Counted from the stretch's first letter, positions 36,001 through 49,401 are shown. The stretch: DNA of 64,000 bases from Apricaphanius iberus (GCA_028564705.1 JAPXFQ010000899.1:2418001-2482000), one strand, 5' to 3'. Translations and numbers: made by a program. The notes: generated by a model not told the origin, from the letters alone.

Positions 36001-39000
36001 AGAGTTGAAAGATCTGGAAAATGCTGTCCAAAACATTACAAATAGTTGTAAGCAAAAATAAAAATACAAAAACTAATATACTGTATGTATAATATGCAAC
36101 CGATAAACGAATATCCTTTATAATATTGTTTTCTGATCATAGGAACTTCATGTGGTGTAAAAAAATGCAAATAATGCATTAGTAAAACTCAGTGTCCATT
36201 AAAAAAATTATTTTCCATCTTGTATATTTCCCTACTCATTTATTCATCTTCCACAGATTGACCATTGATATACACAGTTTATCTCATGCTGAAAGTTTGT
36301 CTTTCTGGGGCTGTAATCCATTACATTACAGCATCATTAGCGCTAAACTGTTTGCAGTGACTAAGTGGCCTATAAAAAAAACTGTGATGTCTTTTTTGGC
36401 ACTTGATCAACACATACGCTCTTCTACTCCTCTGCCTGAGGAGATTCATCTTGGCTGGAAACAGAGCCTCTCGTGGTCAGGGACACATTGTTCTCTTCCC
36501 AGTTCTAACGTACTTACTGATACACGCATGAAATCTGGACCGGGACCCTGAAGGCTTTATTGCCGAAAGCTCGGAACAAGCCAGCTGTGGGACGTTACAG
36601 AACCAGTTATGTAAGCTCGTTCTCTCAATCCAGCCAGAGTTTTTAGGATTTTTTTCCGCCTTACAAAGCTGCTTATCAGAAACTGAGATAACACCTGCAG
36701 AAGTGCTCCACTTTTCTGTTTAATTTTGCAGCACACTGGAAAAAAAGCAGGAATCAGCTTGTATGTTTGACGCACTTTCAGGACTTTGTTGTTCTTTCTT
36801 CAGCACATTTTGTTTCATGTTCTCTGGTTTGTGCCTCTTTATTCCCAGCCAAGTTCTCTTCATGTTCTTTCACACAGACACTCCTTCTATCTCTCTTTTC
36901 AGAGGTTTCTTTTATCCCACTTATGAATATCTGCAGTTGTTTACTCCATAGAGTAGAGAACAGTTCATTTGTCACATGTTCACCAGTAGCATGACTATTG
37001 TCTTTCTCCATTAAAATGTCTTCTCTGTCTATGCCCCACTTCTTGGTCTCATAACCCAATCATTCATTTTTCTACAGTTGTTTTCTGTTTTTTTGCACAT
37101 TTCATAAGAATTGTGTAACACTTTAATAGAAACTTTAATAAAAACAGTATTAACATGTGCACACTTGTTTTCTGACCCAATGTAGCTGTCTTTTATTTTT
37201 GACAGTGAGCTCACACTGAGGCTGTGTTTGTCCACTCATGTCAAATGCAGCTCTGCACTCAGTGATTGATTGCTCATTAATCTCACAGAAACAAGCAACA
37301 AAAATAAAATCACTGTTTGAGGGCTTTTGCTGAGACTCAAAGTAGGTAAGGAGCCCCCAGAGCGCAGCAATAACCCTCAACAGTCAACTTCCCTCCAGAA
37401 AAGGATATAAACGCTCCATTTTTAGTGCCTAATTGCGGAAACCATTATTGCCATCCACAAGACGGTGGCTGTAACTATGGAACTAAACTACCCAGAGCAA
37501 CCTTGCAACCTCAGCCCCCCTGGCAAGCTTTGAAACCTGAGAAAGCAGCCCTGAACTCTGACCCCCACCCTCCCGCCTCCCACCGCAAGAGCAGCTCTCC
37601 CCTTGCTCCCCCTTTGGACAGGATGTGACCTAAGAGAGGAGCCCTGCAGGGGGGCCTTGACCCCAGACACTGTCCAGACAGAGTGTCTGAATCCATCTGA
37701 TTTGAATTGGAAGGCGGAACGTGACAACAAAGCAGGAGTTGTTTGGTTAATTGTCAACAGAAAAAAAATATGTTTAAAATAGGTCCAAACTAAACAGAAA
37801 TCAAAAGTAAGAAATCAAATTCAATAATTCTGAATACTAAAAGTGACAGGTGACTAAAAGCTACACCAATTGCCAATTGCTACTTTGTTTACTGTGAAAG
37901 TATAAGACAGCTATTATGAGGTCCTCTGTCTAGTGTGTTTCTGTGAGAGGCATTAAGAGAGACAAACCTGGTACTGTTAATGTTGGATTGTTATAATCTG
38001 TGTTAAACTACCAAGCAAAACTACTTTTGACCAAGCAAAGGACACATTAAAAGTGCATAAATTGAATCATTATTGGAAATTTTGTTGTTTCATCAGTTCT
38101 TTTGTTAAATGACAGCATTAAACATTTTAAAAGTTTAATTACAGAAAGAACAAATAACCCCTGTTCCGAACTTAAAAACGTAGTTACTCTGGCTTCTTCA
38201 AAGACCTTAAAAATCCCTTTAGCACAGAAAACATAACTCCCATGAGATGACCACGGGAGAATGTTGATTTTGCCTGTTGAATAATTTCCTCACCAGATGG
38301 CTATTTGTTCTTGGTCATTTTTCTGCAGAAAGATGCAATATAGATCTATTTCCAGTTTTCTGAAGCTACCATATTTTTGCTCAAAAATTAAAAATGACTT
38401 TATGATGTCTTGTACACTGAATGGGTCCCCACGGTTTCTAACATTCCCTCAGCATCACTGTTCCTCCTCCAAACAGTTGGCATAAAATCTCATTTAAACA
38501 GCGGCCAGGATTACCCTTAAATTCTCAGCAGAATTTTGCAAAATACATACTTTTTGGTTTGTGATGGTAGGATATAAATGGCCTTTTTGGAATTACTTTC
38601 AAACAAATGGTCATGTAAACAATGTGAGACTAAAAGAGCCCCAAATGCCAGACTTTCCTGTAATTCTCTGAAAGGGATCTAACCTTACATCTCATTTTAC
38701 CTTATGTCCCTCCTTCCTTTGCGTGGTGGCAAGACAAACCAGGAATCTTGTCCACCTTTATTGGTCACAGTTCTGCTGATCTTAACAGTAAGTTCATTGC
38801 TCTGACAGGGAAGTAAGCAAGTTTGGATCGATACCTCATATTCTGTATGGAATTATGTATCTTAAAATTCACCGAAATTATGATCAACTTAAGAACAGAC
38901 TTAAAATATTGTTAGGTTTTTTTAAATAAACTCCATAAATATAGATTAGGAATGTATTTCCCAACTAAGGAAATTAAATCAAATGAAAGGGTTATCTAAA

Positions 39001-39020
39001 ACTTTTATATGATTCTAAGT
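36001..39020. other. Intergenic, nothing recognised
   Basis: The 37380-37740 part is less AT-rich, with open frames on both strands but no family resemblance. The rest is AT-rich. No gene call is supported. Confidence 0.4.
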
Positions 39021-39270
39021 GCTGCATTGCAGCACAGTTGGTACTGTTGCTTTGCAGCAAAATCTTGAATTCTTTATTCATGGTGTTTGTTTGTTCTCCC
39101 TTTGCATGTTTGGTTTCTCTCCAGGTACTTCAGCTCCTCCAACAGTCTAAAAACATGATTTTCAGGTTAATCAGTCTCTCGAAGAATGAGTATTGTGTCT
39201 CTGTGTTGCCTTCCCCTGTGATGGAGGGCCAACCTATACAGGGTATACCTCCCCCTCAACTAGTGACCAC
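39021..39270 (+). mobile_element. tRNA-head retroposon, decayed copy of the GGAT-tail family
   Basis: It reads 'gcagcacagttggtactgttgctttgcagcaa...tttgttctccctttgcatg...ggtttctctccaggtacttcagctcctccaacagtctaaaaacatgattttcaggttaatc...tctctgtgttgcc...ctgtgatgga...acctatacagggtatacctcccc...ctagtgacc'. This follows, in order, the consensus I recall for the retroposon at 53943-54136. The tail is lost; another repeat begins at 39283. Confidence 0.72.
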
Positions 39271-39282
39271 TGGATTTTCAAT

Positions 39283-39700
39283 TCATTTCAATTTATTTAT
39301 ATAGCGCCACTTCACAACAGATGTAATCTCAAGGCACTTTACAAGAAAAGTAATTTCAATACAATTATACAAACATTCCATTCAAATGTAAATGTAAAGT
39401 TTTCTATGAAAGGAATCTCAGCAGATTGCGTTGAGTCTATGACGTGAGGTTGTGCCCTGAACATGCAGACTCCAACCACAGCAATCCCTCAGTAATCCGT
39501 CATAATGAGCAAGCATGAAGCGACAGTGGAGAGGAAAAACTCCCCTTTAATAGGAAGAAACCTCCAGCAGAGCCTGGCTCCATACGAGCGGTCATCTTCC
39601 ATGACCATTTGGGGGTTTGAAAAGACAGAAAAGACACAAAAAGTGAGGATGTTCAGTCACCGGGAGCATCAATCAATCAATGCACGATTCTACAGTTCTC
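39283..39700 (-). repeat. Teleost interspersed repeat, minus copy
   Basis: It begins 'aattcatttcaatttatttatatagcgccacttcacaacag...caaggcactttacaa', the reverse complement of the tail at 53640-53690, and continues with the fish words 'atgagcaagcatgaagcgacagtggagaggaaaaactcccctttaataggaagaaacctccagcagagcctggctc'. The open frame 39505-39705 is a by-product of the repeat. Confidence 0.72.
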
Positions 39701-39719
39701 TCTGATACTGCCTTATTTA

Positions 39720-42700
39720 CAGAGAGAGAAGTAATCATTATTGGGAGAATGCCAATGATTTCATTTTTAATAGGATTTGTTTTAATTAAGATGGGCTAGA
39801 GCTATTTTGCAAGGATACGTGGGTACAAAGAATAGATGGATGAGTAAAAGATGGATTTTTTTGACACAGTTATCAGATATCTAATGGTAAAGAGCAGTGT
39901 AAAAACTCTATAAACTTAAACTTAGAGGTTTTATTTTTTTCTTTATTTTCTGATATTATTTAGTTAATAACTAGTTATTTTCTTGTAATTAGATACATAT
40001 TATTTTCATAAAATTTCCACCCATACGATGTTGTTGTTTTTTCTTTTCATACTACCTGCTGTCAGTGTTAAATCGCAATACCTACTGAACTTGTCGGGGA
40101 GTCATTTATTATCTTTTAAATGTTTAATGATCTCATAGAGGTTTTTTTTTCATTTTAATTATCCCTGTTTTCATTTCCAGTTAAATAACTTTTGTACTCA
40201 ATCTCTAAGCTCTTTAAAACATTCAAAGCAGACTATAAGTTACCCTTGAAAGTTGAAAGCCAAGATAATAAATTTTTTTCAACTGCTGAGCACCTAAAAG
40301 TACAAAAAGTGTTAAAGTTTTCAATGTAAATAAAAATAGATACCCAAAGAACATATTTTATGCAGAGGTCACATTATATAACATTCAACGGTAAGGTTGC
40401 CATATGTATACATCAGTTTTACTTGAAACAATGTCTTGGCATATTTTCTCTTCACTTCCCAACACATAGTATTTTCTATATGATTGTTGATTTTCTTTTC
40501 TTTCCATTGTTCCTTTCCACCTTCTTGCCACCCTTTTCCATCCCCGAGTTAACATTATATACCCATTCAGTCATCTTATTCAGGAGCGTTTCGGAGAGCA
40601 AACATTCTCATGTCAATGTGAATCCAAGTCATCCATTGACTTTTGTTTCTCTGTTGAGCCAAAGCTTTTTTTCAGAGTGCAACATTGAAAGCCCTCCAAA
40701 GCAAACCAGTCAGTCCAAGCTCATCTATTGAGTTTAGAAAACGCCTTTGATGCATTCTCCTTAGGTGTTTTTGTCTGTTTCCTTTTCATTTTGGACAGCT
40801 GATTATTCTCTTTGTTGATCTATCAGCCAACAAAAACATCAGGAAGAGCTCAGCTGCTGAAAGCAGGGAGATCGTTTGGACATGTTTGGGAGAAGGTCAT
40901 GACGTCTGGTGTGTGTCAACGGTAAAGCTGCTTTTGATTCCAGAAGATTGAGAACAAAGGCCTGCAGCAGGGTTTTATTGACTCTAAGCACCCACAGTCC
41001 AGCAAAAAGCTGCTTGGCTAAATGAAAAATTTCCCCCTGGGATATCATAGGCCATCAGCTATATGGAACTCTGAATCTAGATTTATGCAAATTTAACAAA
41101 TTATTTCAGGTTAATGATTGAAAAATACAGTTTATTTTCAGAGTTATAGTAATGCTTATCTTAAAGTCTTATTTTACAAATTATTTAAGAAAAAATAGAA
41201 CAATTTTAGAAAGTTAAATCCTTTATATGCCACTTGTATATTTGAGGATTTCTAAATACTACTGTCACAAAAAGATGAGCATGCAGTGTGAAATAAACAA
41301 TAACAGAAATAACAAAACAGTAGCCTTCATCCAATGAAAATCTGTGATTTGTTGCTTTAAAACCTTTTCAATTGCATGCAAAGAGCAGTTTTAACTTGAA
41401 ACCCTTAAAAGCTGAGGAATATGCAATGCGACTTGATGACTAGTGTTACCACACCGTAAAAACGGTCTATCTAACAAAGTCCAACAATCCTTTTTCGATC
41501 CAAAAGGTATTTTTGATCTTGTGCAAGAGCAGAATGTCTTAGATTATTATTCATATTTAGAAAAGATGTGTCTTAATTTGAGAATTCTTATCAACTGCAA
41601 TTTTCTTACTGCACTAGCAGATTATTTCACTTAGAGGGAATATATCATGATATTTTACAGCTTTCTGGGATAAACATATGATGAAATGTTACCGTTGGTG
41701 TTATTTAGTTTTAATTTGTCCTGAAATTCAACTTGTTTCCTGTAGTTAATGTTGGACCACGAAGTGAAACGGCTCGATTCTCTTTAAACCCGCCTCCTGC
41801 ATCCCAACGCTACGCTCCAATCCCCCGCTCCGTTCCGCTCCCCTGCTCACGAAGTACCACAATAAAACTCTGTGATATTAAGAGCATAACTGCGTCCACT
41901 AAGCAAATCTTTCCGGCCCAGTATATAAAAAAAAGATGTGGGTGTTTGCACCCGTTTACGGAACATTCTAAGATGCTACAGATCAATTTATTAACCAGAC
42001 AAGGCTGTTATAAAATCACATAAGCAGCTTGATAAATGGTTAACCCACATTAGCATGTAGCCACTTACTTCTCTGTCCATCAGGTGTCTTTGTTCTTTGA
42101 TCCAGCTGCTGTTCTTTAGGAGTATGGAATAAAATCCTGTAATTCATGCATCCAAATGAGTGTTTTCACAGAGAAAGTAAAAAATCTAACAAAAAAGGGA
42201 TTTACCTGCCAAAAAACGAAGCATCATTGAACTTAGAGAAGTAGAAGGGTTTGTTTCATCAATCACAGGTAAGACGATCTGCCTGCAGGGGCGGTGCAGA
42301 CACCTCAACACCCCCTTGTTTTCAACCAATGATGTCACTAGTTGAACACTCAGTCGATTTCTAGGAGAGGGAGGGGCAGCTGCTCAGAGAGCAGAATTCA
42401 GGAGGATTACTCAGACATGCATGAATTAAGCCAAAAACCACTCGGGTGGTGATATTTTTGAGAAAATTGCCTTACCAGATGGTTGAAAATTCCAAAAACT
42501 TGATTTTGCATGATATAAGACCTTTAATCTACGAAATTTTAGATCAATCCAGTATCTGCCAGTGCAGTAAGACAATTGCACTTGGTAAAAATTCTCAATA
42601 TCAGACATGTATTCTCTAAATAAGGTTAATAATCTACTTCTACTCTGGCTTTTTATATAAGTCTCAAAACAACATCAAAAATACCTTTCAGCTGGAGCCA

Positions 42701-43755
42701 AGATTATTGGACTGGGTTAGAGGGACAGTTTTTGCAGTGCACATTTTATGTTTCTCCCGTTTTAACCACCATGGCTTTAGCTGGGCTTTTGTCAGGAAGG
42801 CTTGATGGCAATCTGGCATCACTTTAAAAAAATGATCTGCAAAAAAGTTATATTCCAAAATATCAGAGTGAGTACATTCACTATAATGTTCATTAGAACA
42901 AAAAAGCGAGTGAGTTCAGTTTAGGTTCACAAAAACGATAAACAAGGTCATGAACGATCATTCAATGAACTTGTCCAGGAACTACACTGGCTCACAAGCA
43001 TGCAAGTATCCTATGCAGTGTGCATAGTTGCATTGTGATATGTCACACATGCTGACACATCAATAAAAAGCAAAGTTTGACTGCAGGAACATTTTACAGA
43101 AACCAAGGTAGTTTTATTTATCCATTCTCCCCTTCCTTATTGCCACTACATCTGTCTGGATAAAACAAATTATTAGGATGGAAATTTAGCCTGGCAAACC
43201 ACCCTGGTAGGAATTCGGTACTCTTTCATTACACTGAAATACTGGGTGGAGTTTGGTTGATCAGCAGTGTTAAGCATGTAGGATTGTAAAAAAAAAAAGT
43301 AAAATATTTTTGTCATCTTTAATGAGTGCATTTGTATTGTTTAAATAAAATTACTCTGTCCTTCATAGTTTGTGATCACTTCACTCAAAGATTTTAACAC
43401 GGTCTTCTGCCTTCAATCATTTTTAAAAACACTGTATTAAACATAAGAAACGAGATGGTTTACCAAGTTTCTAACATTGGACTAAGGATGGTTTGGCCCG
43501 CTATTCAGTTTCAGCTGAGGAATGAGGTATGAGTGGTTTCTTGTATGTTCCCCCCATGAGTCCCTTTATATGGAGTTTGCTGATGACAAGTGGATATGTA
43601 TTTCTCCCAAAGGACTCCAAGTGGGTCCAAACTTGTCTGGGTGAGTAAATGAACGTAATGCATGCTACAATTAAGGTCCAGGTTGAAAAAAAGAACTTTC
43701 CCTTAAAAAAGTACATTTTCTGTTAGGTTTTAAATATCTAGAATTGTTGAAACAC
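39720..43755. other. Intergenic, nothing firmly recognised
   Basis: AT-rich DNA with two less AT-rich patches (41740-41900 and 42270-42440) that may be old repeats or regulatory DNA. No coding exon is seen. Confidence 0.4.
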
Positions 43756-44265
43756 TTTTTCTACTTGGGTTGGCTTAGTTTGGACAGGGTTGGGTCAGCC
43801 CTTATATAACGTGTCACAGGATGACAAATTTGCACAATTGGGTTTTGTTGTTTGTGTGCTTTTATTTTGAAGTGTTTTTATTTTCTGTGTATTGCTATGC
43901 TTTTTACTTCCTGTTGATAATCACCTGGACCCTTGCACCTGTGGCACTGTGACTTAGTTTCTACCCAATGAGCACGGAGGCTGGTGGTGGATGCATTTCC
44001 ACTACTTTTGTCTGGACCAAGCTGACACCTTTTTTTGGGAGAGATCGAAAGTGGGAGAAATACTGGCTCCAGCATTGGCATCTGTAACATCGTAAAACAG
44101 TGAGTGATGACTGATGTTTACTGGAAGTCTGCTAAACTAAGCCCACCCATCTCCTCTGCCACTGCAGCGTTCCTGAGATGGCAGTAGAAACACAACCAGA
44201 CTGTTCTGTTCTGGTCTGGGCTGAGCCACATGGCACGGGCCAAGCCAACCCTGGTGGAAAATGAG
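43756..44265. mobile_element. hAT-like MITE with long diverged inverted ends
   Basis: The left end reads TTTTTCTACTTGGGTTGGCT and continues to GGGTCAGCCC near 43801. The reverse complement of the right end (about 44215-44262) reads TTTTCCACCAGGGTTGGCTT and continues to GGCTCAGCCC. The ends are similar over about 45 bp in inverted orientation, typical of a decayed MITE of about 0.5 kb. No open frame; target-site duplication not resolved. Confidence 0.6.
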
Positions 44266-46162
44266 TGTTATTACATTCTGAAGTAATGCAGGTTTGATTT
44301 GATTCAATTTGATTTAACAACAAGTTATGGGGATGAAAGTGGAAAGATTTTAATAACAGGAATTATTATTTCTGGTCTGTGGGAAAATAATTAATTACAT
44401 CTGCTGCCACATATTTATTTCATGAAAAGTTTGCATGAACTGTTTCGTGACTCTTTCATGCAAACCTGGAATACCTGGATGTATTCGGGGTCTGGGTGGG
44501 GACAAAGTCAGCCTCCATTACTTTTGGGGGTGTGGGTGGTGTGGTGTGGTGTGGTTGTGGTGCGGACAAAGAAAGCAATGGACTAAATAGTAAATCCCTC
44601 TTTGTGGCAGCCACCTACTTGGTCTCATTACTGGTTAGCATCCTTGTGAATAAAAGCTTCTTTGACCTTGACCTTTGAAATTTGGACGCAAGATGTCTCA
44701 GAGCTGTGAGTTAGATAAAGAACATAGAGGAACAACCACCCTCTCTGTTAACCAATGTGTGCCAATGTATGGATATTTAATAGGGATACATCATATGTGT
44801 TTCCAGTGGTGACTCTGTTAATGTTGAAGAAAAAAAAACACAGAAGCAGTTGTCAGATCCAAAAGAAGTCAATTTTATGCACCCTGTTAGCAATTCACTT
44901 TAGATTTAATATTTTCATGCCTTTTAGATGCTGAATACAACAAACACCACCCCACAATGTAAATAGGTAAATTGTATTATCTTTGCAGGGGCTTTGTCAA
45001 TGTATCAATAATGCTGCGCATCTCCAATCACACATGATGGAATTTTCAATTTCAGAATTTTTTGAGATAAAAAGGGCTATGGTGGCAGCACATCTGGGGC
45101 CTAGATGCCAAATTTAGGCTTCTCCCGGATTATGTACTGTTCTCTTATGGAAAAGGGCTCCCAGTTAGAGAGAAGCTCCCTCATTTCCAAATTGTACTTA
45201 AAGGCTGTTTGTTCAGAGACCAAAGGTTTTCAGTGTGTAGTTAAAAACCAAAATATATTTATAAAGACAAACTTTCACATCATGTGTAAGGGTGGAAAGA
45301 AGGAGGAAAAGGGGAAGGTTGATCTAAAAATCAACGTTTCAACTTAATTTCATACAAATAAATATTGGTAGATATATTATAGCAAACAGGTTTTTCCCAT
45401 CCCTATATCTCATTTGCTGTCTCACAGCAATCTCTGTCCCTAATTTTCTCTAACCATGATTTAGACAGAGAACGCACCTCTTCTGTCTGCTGCTTGTCTC
45501 TCATTATGGCAAAGTGGGACTTTTTTTACTTGTCTGATGGGGAAAAAATATCTAAGAGGCAACATTGACAGTCCTCCTTAATGCCCCAAGTGCCCATTTT
45601 TCTTGTTTTTTTTACTGTGTGTTTGTGGAGGCCTGCCTACTCCAGTCAACAGTAAAGTCTAACTAATAAAAACAATTTAGATAAAGAAAATAATCTGTCT
45701 TCCATCAGTCACATGATGACTATTTACCAATGCTCATCCTTGATGTGCCTCTGCTTTCACATCTTCAGCTATCTTTGTGAGTTAGGCTGCAGTAGGACTG
45801 GTAAGTAGGGTATACAATGCACTACGAGTACTGGATTACTATATACATTTTGTTAAGATGTCTTCTTCCAACTGACCAACTGAAATGAATACACTGTGTT
45901 GTAATAGGAATATTTTTTAAGTTTATGTGAATAAAATAATTAATTATGTTTTAGTAAATGCGTCAAGGGAATGTGGCAAATAAGAGATCGAATGTCTAAA
46001 CAGAAGTCAGTGAGGAGGCCTCGCACCTTGTTCCCTTTAGCTGCAGTGAGAAATGTTTGATTAAACTTGTTATGAAGACATGACATTGCAAGGCTTGAGG
46101 CAGAAATGGGATAGTGCAAATACTCCGAGCTTCACCCCTGTACAAGACTGACCGATCAACTT
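44266..46162. other. Intergenic, nothing recognised
   Basis: Contains a GTGTGG-rich stretch at about 44530-44561. No exon or RNA gene is seen. Confidence 0.4.
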
Positions 46163-46230
46163 TGAATAGAATAATCCTTTATTGTGCCAAAAAGGGGAAA
46201 TTATGTTAATTTAATACAAAAAATGCTGAT
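46163..46230. repeat. 'CTTTATTGTGCCAAAAAGGGGAAA' teleost repeat fragment
   Basis: Shares its core with 29446-29530. Boundaries are approximate. Confidence 0.4.
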
Positions 46231-46736
46231 CAAGACTTCAGCCTTATCCTTGTTTATAGAAGGAAGATGCAGCTGAGCACCATGCAGCTGAACTATATAA
46301 CATTTCTTGTCCTTTTGCTAACAATCACTACAGCTGACAATTGGTCCCCGTGGTAGAGACGGAGCTCAGAACTGGACCCTCCAACGATCAATTTAAAAGG
46401 TATTTCTTTGAAAATAGACCTGTTTGTTAAGGAAAATATAGTCCATATTTTAAAGTTACACAACACTATTTTGATTTACTTATTCTTCCTCATTGTCGTT
46501 AGAGTAGTGGCTTCAGATCTCCCATGCAATGGTGCCGCCCAGAGAGGGCCAAGGCCACCCCTGGAACATTGCTGGCAACCTCACTGCCCCCCGACCTTCC
46601 ATCTGAATCAATAACGGCAAGAACATCGATCTCAACAATTTTGGGAATCATTTTGAGAGAAAGCCTATTTGTTGTTGCACCCCAAAACTTTCACTGCCCC
46701 TTCCCCCATTGAATATTTCCTGGGAGCGCCACTGCT

Positions 46737-46753
46737 CCCCCCCCCCCCCCCCC
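46737..46753 (+). repeat. Poly-C tract (C17)
   Basis: An uninterrupted run of 17 C lying about 45 bp left of the MITE at 46800. Confidence 0.93.
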
Positions 46754-46796
46754 TACAGGCTGGGAGAAAAAAGTAACACAGCCTCAGTCGGTCCCC

Positions 46797-47470
46797 TCAA
46801 GCCTAGTTTATGCTTCTGCGTTTTGACGGAGACTGATTGACACAACGCCATTATCCGTCAACGCAAGGGCTCTCCGTCACCTACGCAAGGACGCACGGAG
46901 TAGAGGCCCAATTTTTAACTATCCGTCTCCGTCAACTGATAGCATATGCATCTGATTGGTCAGTTTCACTAACAGCCAGAGATCGCATCACCAGAACGGG
47001 GTTCTATAGTCGATGTAATCAGTAGTAAATGCAGCGTTTGGCCACTATATGCTTTATATTGAAAGGATAACTTAACTAATCTGTTCTTTGGCGATTTTGA
47101 ACACAAGGAGATATAGGAAAACAACAAAAAACGGCTGCTGTATTTTGTTTCCAAGTGTTTCTAGAGTATTTTATCATCCACACTCCTAGTAAAAAGCTTT
47201 ACAGCTTAATCAAAACTTACTTTCTGTCGTTCATTGCATTTGAGGAAGAAATGCATTCACAAGCCGAGAAAAAAACAGAAGCAGTTCTGTGTGATCGTAG
47301 GCAAAGACACCATGAAAACTTAGCAGCCCCTGCTGCCCTGGTCGAGCAACGCTGAAAAAACAATACAGAGTGGAGTGGAAGAGTGGAGTACTATAAACAG
47401 AAAACGTCTCCGTCAATACGTCTGCGTCTGAGTGCAAATTTGCGGTTGGAGAAGCATAAACTAGGCTTCA
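46797..47470. mobile_element. MITE with 18-bp perfect TIRs (Harbinger-like)
   Basis: The 668-bp element at 46800-47467 has perfectly matching 18-bp terminal inverted repeats, AGCCTAGTTTATGCTTCT at the left and its complement at the right end. TCA flanks both sides (46797-46799, 47468-47470), a 3-bp duplication compatible with PIF/Harbinger TNA targets. The interior is rich in GACGGAG/CTCCGTC words and codes for nothing recognisable, so it would depend on an enzyme supplied elsewhere. Confidence 0.82.
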
Positions 47471-47942
47471 GAGTGCAGGTCAGGCAGCCTCCATTACTTT
47501 CATATAAATAATTTAGCCTTAAGCCTAGTATATACCACTCCTTAAACAGGTTTGCAACCACACATAGACATTTTGACAGCAGGGGGTGCTAACTTTTCAT
47601 GGCAGGAGTAGGCTAACTAGAGTTTTAGTTTATTCATCTTCTGAAGGCATTCCCCCCTCAAGGAGCAACAGTTGACAGAAATTTATTTTAGATTTAGCTT
47701 TAAAGCTTTTTACTAGAAGTGCAGCTCATAGAATTATCTAAAAACGCATTTAAACAAACACAGCAGCTTTTTTTTGTTTCTCTATACTACTTTGTGTTCA
47801 ACATCACCAAAAGACCATATTAGATCAATTGCCCTTTTAATATAAAGCATGTAGTGCCCTAACACTGCACTGACTACTGATTACAGTGACTATAGAGCAC
47901 TGTTCTGGTGCAATGATCTCTAGCTTTTGTTGAGCTGACCCA

Positions 47943-48095
47943 TCACAGGCCTACGCTCTCCGTTGACGGAGACGGATAGTTTAAAAAATTGGGCTCTACT
48001 CCGTCCGTCCTTGAGTAGGTGACGAAGAGACCTTTCATCGATGGATAATGGCGCTGAGTCAACCTATTTTGACGTAGATAGAGGATTATAAATTG
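47943..48095 (-). mobile_element. Partial inverted copy of the 46800 MITE
   Basis: The reverse complement aligns with 46800-46945, sharing 'gcgccattatcc', 'cgtcacctac-caaggacg', 'cggagtagag-cccaattttt' and 'aactatccgtctccgtcaac'. Translating either copy in the matching frame gives similar peptides (TQRHYPS...VTY.RT.GVE), which confirms the alignment. The copy is truncated and lacks clear terminal repeats. Confidence 0.8.
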
Positions 48096-49201
48096 TGCTT
48101 TAGGAACACACCTCAAGATGCAGGTACAGCCTACATTCGGTTTGCTCTCTGCTCCTTTCACCTACAGATGCCAGGCAGTAGGTGGATACTCAAAGCAATG
48201 CACCAGATCTGGCTGGAGAAGCCAGATGTGTCACTATTCCACAAACTAAAATGTCAAAGAATTGACTTTTATACAGTAAAAACCTGCTTAAAACTTTTGC
48301 ACAGCAGCATACATGAGAAAATGTTATCAAAACTCCAGATACATTTGTCAAATAAAGAAAACTATTCATATCTTTATAAATAAATACAAATACTTTTTTT
48401 TATTAAATCATTTGAAACGCTAAATATATTTTACCTTATGACTGTGTGCTGAAGATTTGTATCTCTCCACTTTAAATATATCAGAGGTGCTAACACTACT
48501 ATAGAAAAGTTGAATTAGCCCATCTGACCTGTTTTGATTTTTTAAGTTGTCTGTAGCTTAGTTGCTGCGGAGGTGTGCAGTCAGATATTAGGGTTTCTTT
48601 AGTGAGAAACAACAGCAAGTTAAAGTATTACATAATGTACTTTATACAAATTTTTTAATCAGCTGCCAGCTCTCCAATTGTCTCATATATGTCTAAAGTC
48701 TCATACGAAATCAGCCCAACAGCAGCCTCTCAACAGTAACATTGTACCGCATCAGATAAAAGAATATGCTTCTTTTGCTTTGCATCGTCCTTATCTGTTG
48801 ACGTTCATAAATTATGTTTCGATTCCCTATTAGATTCGTCATGAATATCGGTTGTTGTTATTCAGCATGGTACACTAAAAATAATGTTGTAAATAGTTTT
48901 AAAATCCTGCTAGTGTAACCTGCTAGTGACTGCAATCATTCGCATTGTGTTTCCACGTATGGTGCATTCACACCGCACGTTTGGTCTGCGTCAAAAAACG
49001 CATTCAACGGATGAAGTTTGACGTATGTACTTTTTGGCTTCCATAGCCTGCTTCTGACGAAAAAACAACACATGGGCGGGGTTTCCTCTGTTGCCGCACA
49101 TTCTGAACTATGGTGGATCGTAACTAGAGAGTGGCTTGGCTTCATTTGCTAGACAAAGCTAGACAACGTTGACATCGGGTGCATCAGCCCCCATTATTCA
49201 G

Positions 49202-49401
49202 ATGCATTCTGAGTTTGGGGAGTTTAACCATTTGCTCCAGGAGCTGCTCATGGATGAGGTTCGCTTTCAGTGCTACTTCCGTCTGTGCCGCGTCTAATTT
49301 ACGACCTCCTCGGCCGCATCGGAGCTTAAATCTCCTACCAGGACAACAACTACAGGTGCTCTGTTCCTCTTTAGGAGCGCCTGTCCATCTGACTTCGGTA
49401 A
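49202..49401 (+). pseudogene. HARBI1-like transposase fragment, frameshifted and stopped
   Basis: HARBI1-type proteins are DDE nucleases of PIF/Harbinger transposons. From 49211 the frame reads EFGEFNHLLQELLMDEVRFQ then CYFRLCRV and a TAA stop (49295-49297). Moving to the frame starting at 49297, it resumes as IYDLLGRIGA, stop, ISYQDNNYR, and after another stop ERLSI, stop, LR, ending near 49400. The order FQxYFRL, FDxLLxRIG, ISxQDTNYR, ERLxICLR is that of the N-terminal part of HARBI1-like proteins. The DDE catalytic core is absent. One frameshift and several stops make it inactive. Confidence 0.75.
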
